NCBI RefSeq assembly: GCF_029633865.1
Contig: NC_079217.1
Span: 55,094,979 to 55,158,978, forward strand
From: Lampris incognitus
Taxonomy: Eukaryota; Chordata; Actinopteri; Lampriformes; Lampridae
Length of the DNA stretch: 64,000 bases
Direction: 5' to 3'
Shown here: in pieces, positions 38,816 through 49,545 of the stretch
How positions within the stretch are numbered: the stretch's first letter is position 1
Layout of the letters: each line of letters starts with the position of its first letter
Made by a program: the position numbers and the translations under genes
The notes under the pieces: generated by a model
Database searches by the model: none
Told to the model about the DNA's origin: nothing
Seen by the model: only the letters and a program-made list of their open reading frames with translations

Positions 38816-40272
38816 TTCCTGTCTTCTGCGTCTTCCTCTGTCACACCAGCCACCTGCATGTCCTCTCTCACCACATCCATAAACCTCCTCTTTGGCCTTC
38901 CTCTTTTCCTCTTTCCTGGCAGCTCCATATTCAGTATCCTTCTCCCAATATACCCAGCAGCTCTCCTTCACACATGTCCAAGCCATTTCAATCTTGCCTT
39001 TCTTGCATTGTCTCCAAACCGTCCAACTTGAGAGGTTCCTCTAATATAATCGTTCCTAATCTAGTCCTTCTTCGTTACTCCCAGTAAAAATCTTAGCATC
39101 TTCCACTCTGCCACCTCCAGCTCCACCTCCTGTCTTTGCGTCAGTGCCACTGTCTCCAAACCATGTAACATAGCTGGTCTCACAAACATCTTGTAAACCT
39201 TCCCTTTAACTCTTGCTGGTACCCTTCTGTCGCAAATCACTCCCGACACTGTTCTCCATGCACTCCACCCTGCCTTCATGCTCTTCTTCACCTCTCTTCT
39301 GCACTCCCCATTACCTTGGACAGTTGACCCCAAGTATTTAAACTCATATGCCTTAGTCACCTCCACTGCTTGCATCCTGACCATTCCCCTGTCCTCCCTC
39401 TCATTCACGCATAGGTATTCTGTCTTGCTCCTACTGACTTTCATTCCTCTTTTCTCCAGTGCATACCTCCACCTCTCCAGGCTCTCCTCAACCTGCACCC
39501 TACTCTTGCTACAGATGACAATGTCATCTGTGAACATCACCGTCAATGGAGACTCCTGCCTGATCTTGTCCGTCAACCTGTCCATCACCATTGAAAACAA
39601 GAAAGGGCTCAGAGCTGATCCTTGATGTAATCCCACCTCCACCTTGAACCCATCTGTCATTCCAACTGCACACCTCACTATTGTCACACTTCCCTCATAC
39701 ATATCCTGCACCACTCCTACATACTTCTCTGCAACTCCCGACTTCCTCATACAATACCACACCTCCTCTCTCGGCACCCTGTCGTATGCTTTCTCTAAAT
39801 CTACAAAGACACAATGCAACTCTTTCTGGCCTTCTCTATACTTCTCAATCAACATTCTCAAAGCAAACATCACATCTGTGGTGCTCTTTCGTGGCATGAA
39901 ACCGTACTGCTGCTCGCTAATCATCACCTCTCCGCTTGACCTAGCTTCTATTACTCTTTCCCATATCTTCATGCTGTGGCTGATCAACTTTATACCTCTG
40001 TAGTTACAACAGTTCTGCACATCGCCCTTGTTCTTGAAAATTGGTACCAGTATGCTTCTTCTCCACTCCTCAGGCATCCTCTCACTTTCCAAGATTGTGT
40101 TAAACAATCGAGTTAAAAACTCCACTGCCATCTCTCCTAAACATCTCCATGCCTCCACAGGTATGTCATCAGGACCAACTGCCTTTCCACTCTTCATCCT
40201 CTTCATAGCTGCCCTCACTTCCTCCTTGCTAATCCACTGAACTTCCTGATTCACTATCCCTACATCATCCAA
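38816..40272 (-). pseudogene. RTE-like reverse transcriptase
   Basis: A 403-residue frame at 40272-39061 holds EEVRAAMKRMKSGKAVGPDD, ESERMPEEWRRSILVPIFKN, the palm VFVDLEKAYDRVPREEVWYC, EVGLHQGSALSPFLFSMVMD and VMFTDDIVICSKS, and the thumb GMKVSRSKTEYLCVN. The usual catalytic FADD reads FTDD; both Asp residues remain. The frame breaks at 39061. The C-terminal tail (LPGKRKRGRPKRRFMDVVRE, VAGVTEEDAEDRKKWKW) continues in other frames to about 38780. The length to the first break is close to the family's RT domain. Confidence 0.85.
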
Positions 40273-41596
40273 CCTTCTCTCTTTCTCTCATTTTCTTCAT
40301 TCATCAGCCCCTCAAAGTACTCCTTCCACCTTCTCAGCACACTCTCCTCACTTGTCAGCACATTTCCATCTCTATCCTTGATCACCCTAACTTGCTGCAC
40401 ATCCATCGCAGCTCGGTCCCTCTGTCTGGCCAATCTGTACAAGTCCTTTTCTCCTTCCTTGGTGTCTAACCTGTCATACAACTCACCATACGCCTTTTTC
40501 CTTTGCCTTTGCCACCTCTCTCTTCGCTTTACGCTGCATCTCCTTGTACTCCTGTCTACTTTCTTCATCTCTCTGACTATCCCACTTCTTTGCCAACCTC
40601 TTCCTCTGTATACTTTGCTGTACTTCCTCATTCCACCACCAAGTCTCTTTGTCTTCCTTCCTCTGTCCTGATGACACACCAAGTATCTTCCTAGCTGTCT
40701 CCCTCACTATTTCTGCAGTGGTTGCCCAGCCATCTGGCAACTCTTCACTACCACCCAGTGCCTGTCTTAACTCCTGCCTGAACTCCACGCAACAGTCTTC
40801 CTTCTTCAACTTCCACCATTTGATCTTCAGCTGTGTCTTCACTTGCTTCCTCTTCTTGGTCTCCAAAGTCATCCTACAGACCACCATCCGATGCTGCCTT
40901 GCTACGTTCTCCCCTGTCACCACCTTGCAGTCTCCAATCCCTTTTAGATCGCGCCTTCTACATAAGATATAGTCCACCTGTGTGCACTTTCCTCCACTCT
41001 TGTATGTCACCCTGTGTTCCTCCCTCTTCTTGAAATATGTATTCATCACAGCCATTTCCATCCTTTTAGCAAAATCGACCACCATCTGTCCTTCCACATT
41101 TCTCTCCTTGACTCCATACCTACCCATCACTTCCTCATCACCTCTGTTCCCTTCACCAACATGTCCATTGAAGTCCGCTCTAATCACCACTCTCTCTTCC
41201 TTGGGTACCTTCTCCACCATGTCATCCAACTCACTCCAGAATTCTTCTTTCGTGTCCATCTCACACCCAACTTGCGAGGCATATGCGCCGATAACATTCA
41301 GCAATACACCTTCGATTTCCAGCTTCATACTCATCACTCGGTCTGACACTCTCTTCACCTCCAGCACACTCTTGACATACTCTTCCTTCAGAATTACCCC
41401 TAACCCCATTTCTCCTCCCATTCGCACCATGGTAGAAGGGTTTGAACCCACCTCCGATACTCCTGGCCTTACTCCCCTTCCACCTGGTCCCTTGCACACA
41501 CAGTATGCCTACCTTTCTTCTTTCCATCATATCAGCCAGCTCTCTCCCTTTAACAATCATAGTGCCAACATTCAAAGTTCCGACTCTCACCTCCAC
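40260..41596 (-). pseudogene. RTE-like AP endonuclease and linker
   Basis: The endonuclease starts MEVRVGTLNVGTMIVKGREL at 41596, with Gln where Glu is usual in [12 protein letters not shown] (family form QETRW). A frameshift near 41410 moves to the frame 41499-40483, which carries [34 protein letters not shown] and the metal-site region [19 protein letters not shown]. Gly for Glu in QETRW and Arg for Gly in VIGADFNGH suggest loss of nuclease activity. A linker frame (40682-40260) leads to the RT. Confidence 0.8.
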
Positions 41597-41659
41597 ACGC
41601 CTACCTTACCTCCTCTCTAGCTACCTCTGGACATGCCTTCCCCCTCCCCTTCTCCTTCG

Positions 41660-41888
41660 CCCAACATTAGCATAGTTTCCACCGGTACCCTGCTGGTTAA
41701 CAGTACCGGTGGCGGTCGTTGGTAACCCATGGCTCGACCGGTCTGGAAATCTTATTTATGATCCGCATATTTGATTTGGCAAAGATTTTACGCTGGGTGC
41801 CCTTCCTGACGCAACCCTCCCCATTTGTCTGGGCTTGGGACCGGCACTACGAATGCATTGGCTTGTGCATCCTCAGTGGCTGGGTCAA
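41660..41888 (-). other. RTE-like 5' leader with hairpin
   Basis: This non-coding 5' end includes a 10-bp inverted repeat (41679-41688 CCACCGGTAC with 41703-41712 GTACCGGTGG). It is followed by gcatatttgatttggcaaag and gtgcccttcctgacgcaacc, motifs also present in the short element at 34682-34858. Confidence 0.65.
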
Positions 41889-41989
41889 ACACAATCTCGT
41901 ACTGATGATTAAATAACTGTTACCCTAACCTTGAGTTTACTCAAAAGACTGCACATTCACAGTGAATTTAGGACTATCCTAATGACATG

Positions 41990-42900
41990 ACAACCTACAA
42001 CCTACATGAATAGAGCCTTGGCAAACCCACTGACCAGACTGCTTGATTGTGTGTTTCTCTGCGTCACATTCTGGATCAATCTGTTAACTGGCTTTACCAT
42101 CCTGCCTACTCTTGTCCCGATGTGACCCACTGAACTACTTGATGGTAGTCTGTCAGATTTTAAGAATACCTCAGTGGTTTCTCCTTTGGCTGCTTGACTC
42201 TCTTGAAGAATGTTGCTCAGTTTTGGCCATTCACCACTGTGCGTAATCTCTGCTTCATTGCTGCTATACATATCTGTTCTGGTACGAAGCTCTGTCTCAT
42301 CTCTGTTACTCTCTCCGACACTAACATATGGTTCCGTACTAATACTTTAATCTACCCTAACACTGTCACTTGTCTGTGGGCTCTGAATGGCTGGTTCAGG
42401 GTTATGAAGGGGCATTTGAAGGGGTTCAGAAGGTGTATGCTGTCCCTCTAGAGAGTCTTCCGGGGGAGTAGTCTCTGCTACACAGCTAGCAGTGCATTCT
42501 GACTGGTCAAACTCAGATTTGGTCACCAGGAGGCTTCCATCTACCCTGGTTTGTTCTTGACTTATTTCAGAACCACTCCCAAAGAACGACTCAATTTCAT
42601 GATCCACCTTCACTGGTAAAAAAATTGGCTTGCAATCGTAGGTTCCTGTGGACAACTCTCTCATGTCCAGTGCCATGGTGTCTAATGCAGTAAGGGTGGC
42701 ATCTTGAGTCCTTGGAGACTACAGTGTAGAGGGTAGACTCCTACCTGTCAGCTAGTTTTCTGCAGCCACATCCACCCCTGTTTGCCAAGAGAACCCGATC
42801 TCCCTCTTCAATGTCTATGCCCTTTGTCCCCTTGTTGTACAGGTCTGCCTGGAGTTGCTAACTGGAACTAGCACTTGGGCCAATACGAGAGCTTCCCTGA
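41990..42900 (-). pseudogene. Gypsy integrase C-terminal fragment
   Basis: Broken minus-strand frames at 42900-42620 read ADLYNKGTKGIDIEEGDRVL, LANRGGCGCRKLADR and ERVVHRNL, the GPY/F-like tail of fish gypsy integrases. The frames at 42676-42347 and 42271-42002 continue a Ser/Pro-rich tail ending GHIGTRVGRMVKPVNRLIQN. The same ending occurs in the element at 53820 (RVGRAVKPVKRLNL). No LTR or catalytic core is attached. Confidence 0.65.
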
Positions 42901-42949
42901 ATCTGCTGCAGATTTCTCTACTGTATGTTACGCCTCATACTCGCATGCG

Positions 42950-43341
42950 CATGCGCATCGCTCTCTGCAGATGAAGCGCTCAGACGGAGCCGGCAAAAAA
43001 GGAAAGGTGGGAAGGGTGGGGTGTATCAAACCATTTTCGAAGCATGGGGGGTGCTGTATTTTTGTTGTTAAAATATTACGTTTAAACCATATACTGGATA
43101 TGGCTTTGACATTTCTTCAGCTTATTAAACATGGACATACAGTAAAAAATAAAAAATCTCTTAAATTTTAGGGGTGCTGGGGTTCAATTTAGGGGTGCTG
43201 TAGCACCCCCAAAAATGGGCTAGAAACGCCTATGATGCCAGGGATTGTGTCATTGCTCGGTCTGCCCCTCGTGCCACCCCAATAGTGAAAGCAGTACAAC
43301 ATGCTAGTGAGGGAATTTCAAATAAAATCAACGCAGCCTAC
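42950..43341 (+). mobile_element. Possible hAT-type transposase fragment, interrupted by the gypsy at 43342
   Basis: Around 43225-43341 the plus frame reads YDARDCVIARSAPRATPIVK, AVQHASEGISNKINAAY. It continues at 47810 as IIALEEIPFTKS after removing the gypsy and one copy of its TSD. This resembles the N-terminal region of ZNF862-like hAT proteins as I recall them. A GTGCTGTAGCACCCCC-containing stretch (43165-43215) lies just upstream. Weak class call; continuity across the gypsy is clear. Confidence 0.4.
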
Positions 43342-43565
43342 TGTGTTGTATATGCCTTTGTTAGGAACTGCGTTACCCAGAATCCTAGATGTTATGTTGC
43401 AGGCTAGTGACATTTTGAGGTCAGAGGTCGGGACGTACGAACATGGAGTCTGGCTTGTGGGATAAATAAAAGCTTTGGCGTGAATTTGGAAAAGGTCTCG
43501 GTCCATACATTTAAAACAACAAACAAAACATGGTACCAGGAGTAAAAATATAGTGAGGTGTAATT

Positions 43566-44630
43566 GTGACGAGTGACACGGTATCCTTAAAACCACCGAA
43601 GAGTTTGAAACTTACCGGGAATGTCAACAGCAAATGGCGGACCTTCAAGCAACAGTTTCAACTGCACATCGCGGCCATGGGACTGGAAACAAAGCTGGAC
43701 GCTAGCAAGGTAGCCTTACTGCTAACAATAGCAGACCCACAAACCATTGAAGTCTACAATACTTTCGTGTATGAAAATAAAGATGACAAAGAGAAACTCG
43801 ATGAAGTGTTTGATAAATTTGATGCTCATTGCTGTCCAAAGAAAAATGAAACATACGAGAGATCTGTATTTTGTTCACGCGTGCAGCAACGTGAGCCTTT
43901 TGATAGCTTTCTGACTGACCTGAAGCTAAAAGCACCGTCATGCAACTTTGCTACACAAAAGTCTCCATGATCCGGGACCAGATAGTTTTTGGAGTGGAGG
44001 ATAAAAAGGTCAGAGAAAGGCTACTGAGGAAAACGGAGCTAATGCTAGAAGGAGCTATTAAGATCTGCTAGACGAGTGAGCTGTCCTAAATGCATGTGAG
44101 GAAGTTCAGCGAGATGGCGGCGGACACAGTGACCGTGAGTGACTGCACGGCTGTTGGTGTGGTCTCAAGCCAAGGAAGGAGATGCACACAGACCCAACCT
44201 GCACAGTGAACAGACGACGGGATGTTCAGTTGCAAACATTGTGGTTCACAGCACAAGCCAAGACATTGTCCAGTCTTTGGTAAGCAATGCCCTAATTGCC
44301 AGGGAAATAATCATTTTGCCAAACAGTGCTTCTCAAAAAGAAAATAGGGGAATAAAGAAAAATCTGTAAACATTGTGGATGACACTGATCTAAGTGAGAC
44401 ATTTTTTGTTGGCATAGTGAACTGCGAAAAGGAGCCAGAGAAAGAAATTAATGCTGTGAGAGAAGACAAATGGATAGCACATCTACAAATAAACGGGACT
44501 TTAATCACAATGAAACGGGACACTGGTGCAAAAGCAAACCTGATCAGTATGTCTGACATAAAAGAAATGAAAGATAGGCCCAAAATACAGAGAAAAGCAC
44601 CAAATTGAAAGACTACTATGGACAGAGAAT
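43566..44630 (+). pseudogene. Gag and protease of the 43342 gypsy
   Basis: Gag starts near 43569 (DTVSLKPPKSLKLTGNVNSK, WRTFKQQFQLHI) and is open to 43970, then frameshifted. Two zinc knuckles lie near 44225-44335 (CKHCGSQHKPRHC, CPNCQGNNHFAKQC). A TAG after the Lys-Arg-Lys at about 44345 is followed by the protease domain, with its active site in MKRDTGAKANLISMSDIKEM at about 44510. Gag is of the same family as that at 20327. Confidence 0.8.
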
Positions 44631-47522
44631 CGAGTGTTTAGGCACATGCAAGCTGAAAGCAATGGTGAAAAATAAAATACACCACCTACTCTTCTCTGTT
44701 GTTGCTGAAGGACTTGAGTCACTACTGGGTGATAAAGCCTGTGAAGATTTGGGGCTGGTGAGAAGTGTACTACATCAACACACCCATGAGCATACCAAAT
44801 GACTCTGTTGACTCCATTATACAGAACTTTGCAGATGTTTTCAAAGGATTTGGTGTATTGCCATTTACATACAAAATCCAGCTGAAAGAAAATGCACTGC
44901 ATGCTGCTCGAAGAAACTGCATGCTGCTCGAAGAGTTCCAACATCACTAAGAGACTGCCTAAAAAAAGAGCTGGACAGGGTGACCATGCTTGGTGTGATA
45001 AAGAAGGCTGAGGAACCGACAGATTGGGTCAACTCCATGGTGCGCGCCAAGAAAAAGAATGGTGACCTCAGAATATGTATGGACCCGAAGATCTAAATGA
45101 AAACATCTAGCGTGAACACTACCAGATACCCAAGTGTGAAGAAATCCCCAGTGAGATGGCAGGTGCCAGATTCTTCACAAAGCTTGATGCATCACAAGGC
45201 TTCTAGCAGTTGAAATTGGATTGAAGCAGCAAGCACCAGATACTGTACTTTTAATACACCTTTTTGCAGATATTGTTTCCTCAGGCTGCCTTCTGTAATA
45301 TTTTCAGCATCCGAAATATTTCATAGAACAATGGAGCACATCATTAAGGGGCTGGACGGTGTCAGAGTCTATGTGGACGACATCATCGTCTGGGGCTCCA
45401 CACTTCATGAACACAATGCAAGACTGAAAAGTGCTGGAGCGGGTACTAAAATATGGATTGAAACTCAACAAGAACAATACCAGTTTGGAGCACAAGAAAT
45501 TGTTTTCCTCGGAGACAAGCTCTTTGCAAAAGGTGTCCAACCTGGCCAAGAAAAAAAATCAATGCCATATAGGACATGCCAAGGCCCACAGACAAGACAG
45601 GTGTGCTATGCATCATGGGGATGGTTAACTTTATAGGTAAGTTCATTCCTGACCTCTCTGCAAAAACATCCTGCATCCATGAGCTCCCGCACAAAGTTAC
45701 TGAGTTCAAATGGGCAGCCAAACATGAGCATGAGTGGCAAAAGCTCAAAGAGACACTCACAACTACACTTGTGCTGAAATTCTTTGACCCAACGAAGAGA
45801 GTGAAAATATTGACTGATGCCTCTAAGGACGGGATTGGTGCAGTACTCTTACAGACTGAAGGTGAGCATTGGAAACCAGTGGCCTATGCATCCAGGTCCA
45901 TGACAGACACTGAGTGTTGATATGCTCAGATAGAAAAAGAATGCCTGGGATTAGTGTTTGGCCTAGAGAGGTTCCATGGCTACATATATGGCCTACCCAC
46001 CTTCACTGTCGAGACAGACCACCATCCACTAGTTGCCATCATCAAAAACAACCTGGATGAGATGTCACCAAGAATTCAACAGCTCATGATGAAAATGCAG
46101 AGATATGACTTTGAGCTGATCTACACGCCAGGAAAGCACCTGATACTTGCCGACGCACTCTCACGAGCACCCACAGGGAAAAGTGTGAGTACAACCAAGG
46201 AGGATGTTCAAGGTCATGTGAACATGGTGTCTGCTGCGCTTCCTGTATCAGACACAAAGTTCAGACAAATAGCTGAGGAAACAGCAAAAGACACAGAGCT
46301 GCAATGTATCATTGAGAACATAAAAAATGGATGACCTGCAGGTTCCTGTCCACTGTTCTACAACATCAGAGGTGACTTGAGTGTTGTTGATGGACTGTTA
46401 CTGAAGCAAAACAGAATCATCATCCCACAAGAATTGAGACAGGACATACTACAAAGACTACATGAAGGTCATCTCGGTGTCGAGACGTGCAAAAGGAGGG
46501 CGAGAGACAGTCTTCTGGCCTGGAATTAATAAAGACATTGAGAGACTGATAAGCATGTGTGAGACATGTCAGAAACAAGCAAACCAAAGAGACTATGATA
46601 GTATCAGATGTGCCAACAGCACCATGGCATAAAGTAGGAATGGATTTGTTTCATCTCAAAGGTAAAGACTTTCTAGTGGTCATTGACTATTATTCAAACT
46701 TTCCTGAAATGGCATTGCTGTCAAACACATCGTCATCCTGTGTCATAACACACACAAAATCAATTTTTGCCAAGACACGGCATACAAAACACAGTGGTGA
46801 GTGACAATAGACCATGCTTCAACAGCACAGAGTGGCAGAAATTTGCAGAACAGTATGACTTCAAGCATGTGACATCTAGTCCTCTATATGCACAGTCAAA
46901 TGGAAAAGCTGAGAAAGGCATCCACATTCTCAAACAGCTCCTGAAGAAAGCTGCTGACAGCGAGTCAGATCCCTATCTTGGTTTACTCAGCTACAGAGCA
47001 TCACCACTTGAGTGTGGACTGTCACCTGCTGAATTGCTGATGAATCGAAAGCTGTGTACCACACTGCTGAGCTACTCAAAGCAGAAGAAACATCCAAAAC
47101 TGGAACAAAAGCTGCAGCAACAAAAGATGAAGCAGAGGTAATTTTATGACAAGACAGCCAAGCAGCTTCCACCACTGTCTAGTAATGATACAGTCAGGAT
47201 TGAGGGCCCTGATGGATGGAGTACGAAAGCCACTGTTCTTCAAGATGTAGCTCCACGGTCATTCACTGTGAGGATGGAGGAAGGACTGATCTTCAGACGC
47301 AATCGTCAAAGTCTGCTCAAAACACAAGAGCCAAATCAAAACAATGATACCTCTGAAAAAACCTCTAAAGACACAGTGGGACATGCCAGCAGTCAACAGG
47401 TTTGTTCTGGTTTACCGAAGCAAACAGATGCTGCAGGTCCTGAGGTCAAAACATCTGCTGAAACATGCAGCAGACCAAGAAGGATTATTAAGAAACTGGA
47501 CAGATTAATTGAAAGTATCTGA
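44631..47522 (+). pseudogene. Pol remnant (RT, RNase H, integrase) of the 43342 gypsy
   Basis: RT pieces: DWVNSMVRAKKKNGDLRICM near 45025, KLDASQGF near 45180 and the catalytic YVDD in GVRVYVDDIIVWGSTLHEHN at 45360. RNase H: ILTDASKDGIGAVLLQTEGE at 45810, a TGA after MTDTEC at 45918, then GLERFHGYIYGLPTFTVETD to HLILADALSRAPTG. Integrase: zinc region from 46400, core GMDLFHLKGKDFLVVIDYYS (46640), a frameshift with TGA near 46800, and SSPLYAQSNGKAEKGIHILK with the catalytic Glu near 46910. The tail frame 47268-47522 ends in ETCSRPRRIIKKLDRLIESI. Confidence 0.82.
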
Positions 47523-47814
47523 GATGTTTAAAAAAAAGTTATGTGTATTGTATTTTAAGATCTTTCATGCTGTTCATCCTTAAGGAAAGATTTATTTATT
47601 TAAGAAGGGAAGATGTGCTGTTATATTCCTTTGTTAGGAACTGCGTTACCTTACCCAGAATCCTAGTTGTTATGTTGCAGGCTAGTGACATGCTGAGTTC
47701 AGAGGTCGGGATGTACGAACACAGAGCCTGGCTTGTGGGATAAATAAAAGCTTCGGCGTGAATTTGGAAAAGGTCTTGGTCCATTCATTTTAAAACAACA
47801 AACAAAACACCTAC

Positions 47815-48222
47815 ATTATTGCATTGGAAGAAATACCATTCACAAAATCTAGCCCGAAACCAATGGCAAAACCCAGAAACATGGTAGCAATGATCTATTG
47901 TTACATTTCCATAGTTTAAGCCAGAAAAAAATCACTTTTAAACCCACTAGCTTAACCAAGGGATAGAGAATGTTAAACATGTCTTACCATTATAAGAGCT
48001 GCTCAACTTTTGCTGCGAATTCACAGCCACATCACTCCTACATCTCTTGTGTGTGTCACTAATTGAAGTCCCCCTTGACACAGGTTTTGAGAATGTTCAC
48101 CAAGAGAAAAAAAATACAAAATAAAGATAACATGAACAACATATTGACTCAGCTACACAGGGTCCAGTCAGCATGAATGAAAATTAGTATTATAATATTC
48201 TTATAATAATATAATATAATAG
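47815..48222. other. Interval with repeat shared with 19472-20070, no gene
   Basis: 47850-48080 repeats the sequence seen at 19472-19580 and 19986-20070. The remainder to 48222 is AT-rich with a TAATAT-type simple stretch and no recognisable gene. Confidence 0.55.
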
Positions 48223-48224
48223 GA

Positions 48225-49545
48225 TACCTGAGGAATGGAGAAGAAGCATACTGGTACCGATTTTCAAAAACAATAGTGATGTGCAGAACTGTAGCAACTA
48301 CAGAGCTATAGAGTTGATCAGCCACAGCATGAAGACATGGGAAAGAGTAATAGAAGCTAGGTTAAGAGAAGAGGTGACGATTAGCGAGCAGCAGTATGGT
48401 TTCATACCACGAACGAGCGCCACTGATGCGATGTTTGCTTTGAGAATATTGATTGAGAAGTATGGAGAAGGCCAGAAGGAGTTACATTGTGTCTTTGTAG
48501 ATTTAGAGAAAGCATATGACAGGGTGCCAGAGAGAGGAGATGTGGTATTGTATGAGGGAGTCAGGAGTTGCAGAGAAGTATGTAGGAGATGTGCGGGATA
48601 TGTATGAGGGAAGTGTGACAATGGTGAGGTGTGCAGTTGGAATGACAGATGGGTTCAAGGTGGAGGTGGGATTACATCAAGGATCAGCTCTGAGCCCTTT
48701 CTTGTTTGCAATGGTGATGGACAGGTTGACGGATGAGATCAGGCAGGAGTCTCTGTGGGCTATAATGTTCGCGCATGACATTGTCATCTGTAGCGAGAGT
48801 AGGGTGCAGGTTGAGGAGAGAGAAGAGGATGAATGAGGAGGAGGAATGAAAGTCAGTTGGAGCAAGATGGAATACATATGCGTGAATGAGAGGGAGGACA
48901 GAGGAATGGTCAGGATGCATGGAGTAGAGGTGATGAGGGCATATGAGTTTAAATACTTGGGGTCAACTGTCCAAGGTAATGGGGAGTGCAGAAGAGAGGT
49001 GAAGAAGAGCATGAAGGCAGGGTGGAGTGCGTGGAGAAGAGTATCAGGAGTGATTTGCGACAGAAGGGTATCAGCAAGAGTTAAAGGGAAACTTTACAAG
49101 ATGGTTGTGAGAGCAGCTATGTTATATGGTTTGGAGACAGTGGCACTGACGAAAAGACAGGAGGCAGAGCTGGAGGTGGCATAGTTGAAGATGCTAAGAT
49201 TTTCACTGGGAGTGATGAAGAAGGACAGCATTAGGAATTATTATATTAGAGGGACCGCTCAAGTTGGACGGGTTGGAGACAAAGCAAGAGTGGCAAGATT
49301 GAGATGGCTTGGACATGTGTGGAGGAGAGCTGCTTGGTATATTGAGAGAAGGATGCTGAATATGGAGCTGCCAGGGAAGAGGAGAAGAGGAAGGCCAAAG
49401 AGGAGGTTTATGGATGTGGTGAGGGAAGACATGCAGGTGGCTGGTGTGACAGAGGAAGATGCAGAAGACAGGAAGAAATGGAAACAGATGATCCACTGTG
49501 GCGACCCCTAACAGGAGCAGCCAAAAGTAATATTAGTAGTATTAT
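48225..49545 (+). mobile_element. 5'-truncated RTE-like LINE copy
   Basis: A second copy of the element at 28236-41888, on the plus strand and starting inside RT (PEEWRRSILVPIF). It includes HCVFVDLEKAYDRVPE, GLHQGSALSPFLFAMVMDRL and a catalytic motif read as IMFAHDIVIC, so the first Asp of FADD has become His. The C-terminus is LPGKRRRGRPKRRFMDVVRE, TEEDAEDRKKWKQMIHCGDP, ending in gcgacccctaacaggagcag. Frames break near 48530, 48836 and 49184. It lies in the last large intron of the slc19a3-like pseudogene. Confidence 0.87.

Larger units (their letters stand above)
28236..41888 (-). mobile_element. RTE-like LINE, split by a full-length L1; TSD acacaatctcgtac
   Basis: The 14-base duplication acacaatctcgtac lies at 28222-28235 and 41889-41902. 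The element's 3' end (ttcggctgctcc, gtcgccacagcggatcatc) is at 28236-28299. Its body resumes at 38816 and runs to the 5' end near 41888. The L1 at 28300-38801 separates the two parts. The minus strand encodes an AP endonuclease and a reverse transcriptase of the RTE-like kind that is abundant in fish. The clade name is from memory. Confidence 0.85.
43342..47809 (+). mobile_element. Complete but decayed Ty3/gypsy element, TSD cctac
   Basis: LTRs are 43342-43530 (189 bp) and 47614-47809 (196 bp); both start TGTG and end AACAAAACA. The 5-bp duplication cctac is at 43337-43341 and 47810-47814. TGGTACCAGGAGT at 43531 matches the 3' end of tRNA-Leu (UAA) as primer site; a purine tract (aagaagggaaga) precedes the right LTR. 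The element is 4468 bp long. Gag, protease, RT, RNase H and integrase follow in order with many stops. LTR differences are more numerous than in the 15256 element, so it is older. Confidence 0.93.

Noticed and set aside
39278..41675. Plus-strand Ser/Leu-rich frames (up to 212 codons)
   Set aside because: They are antisense shadows of the RTE-like endonuclease and RT on the minus strand.
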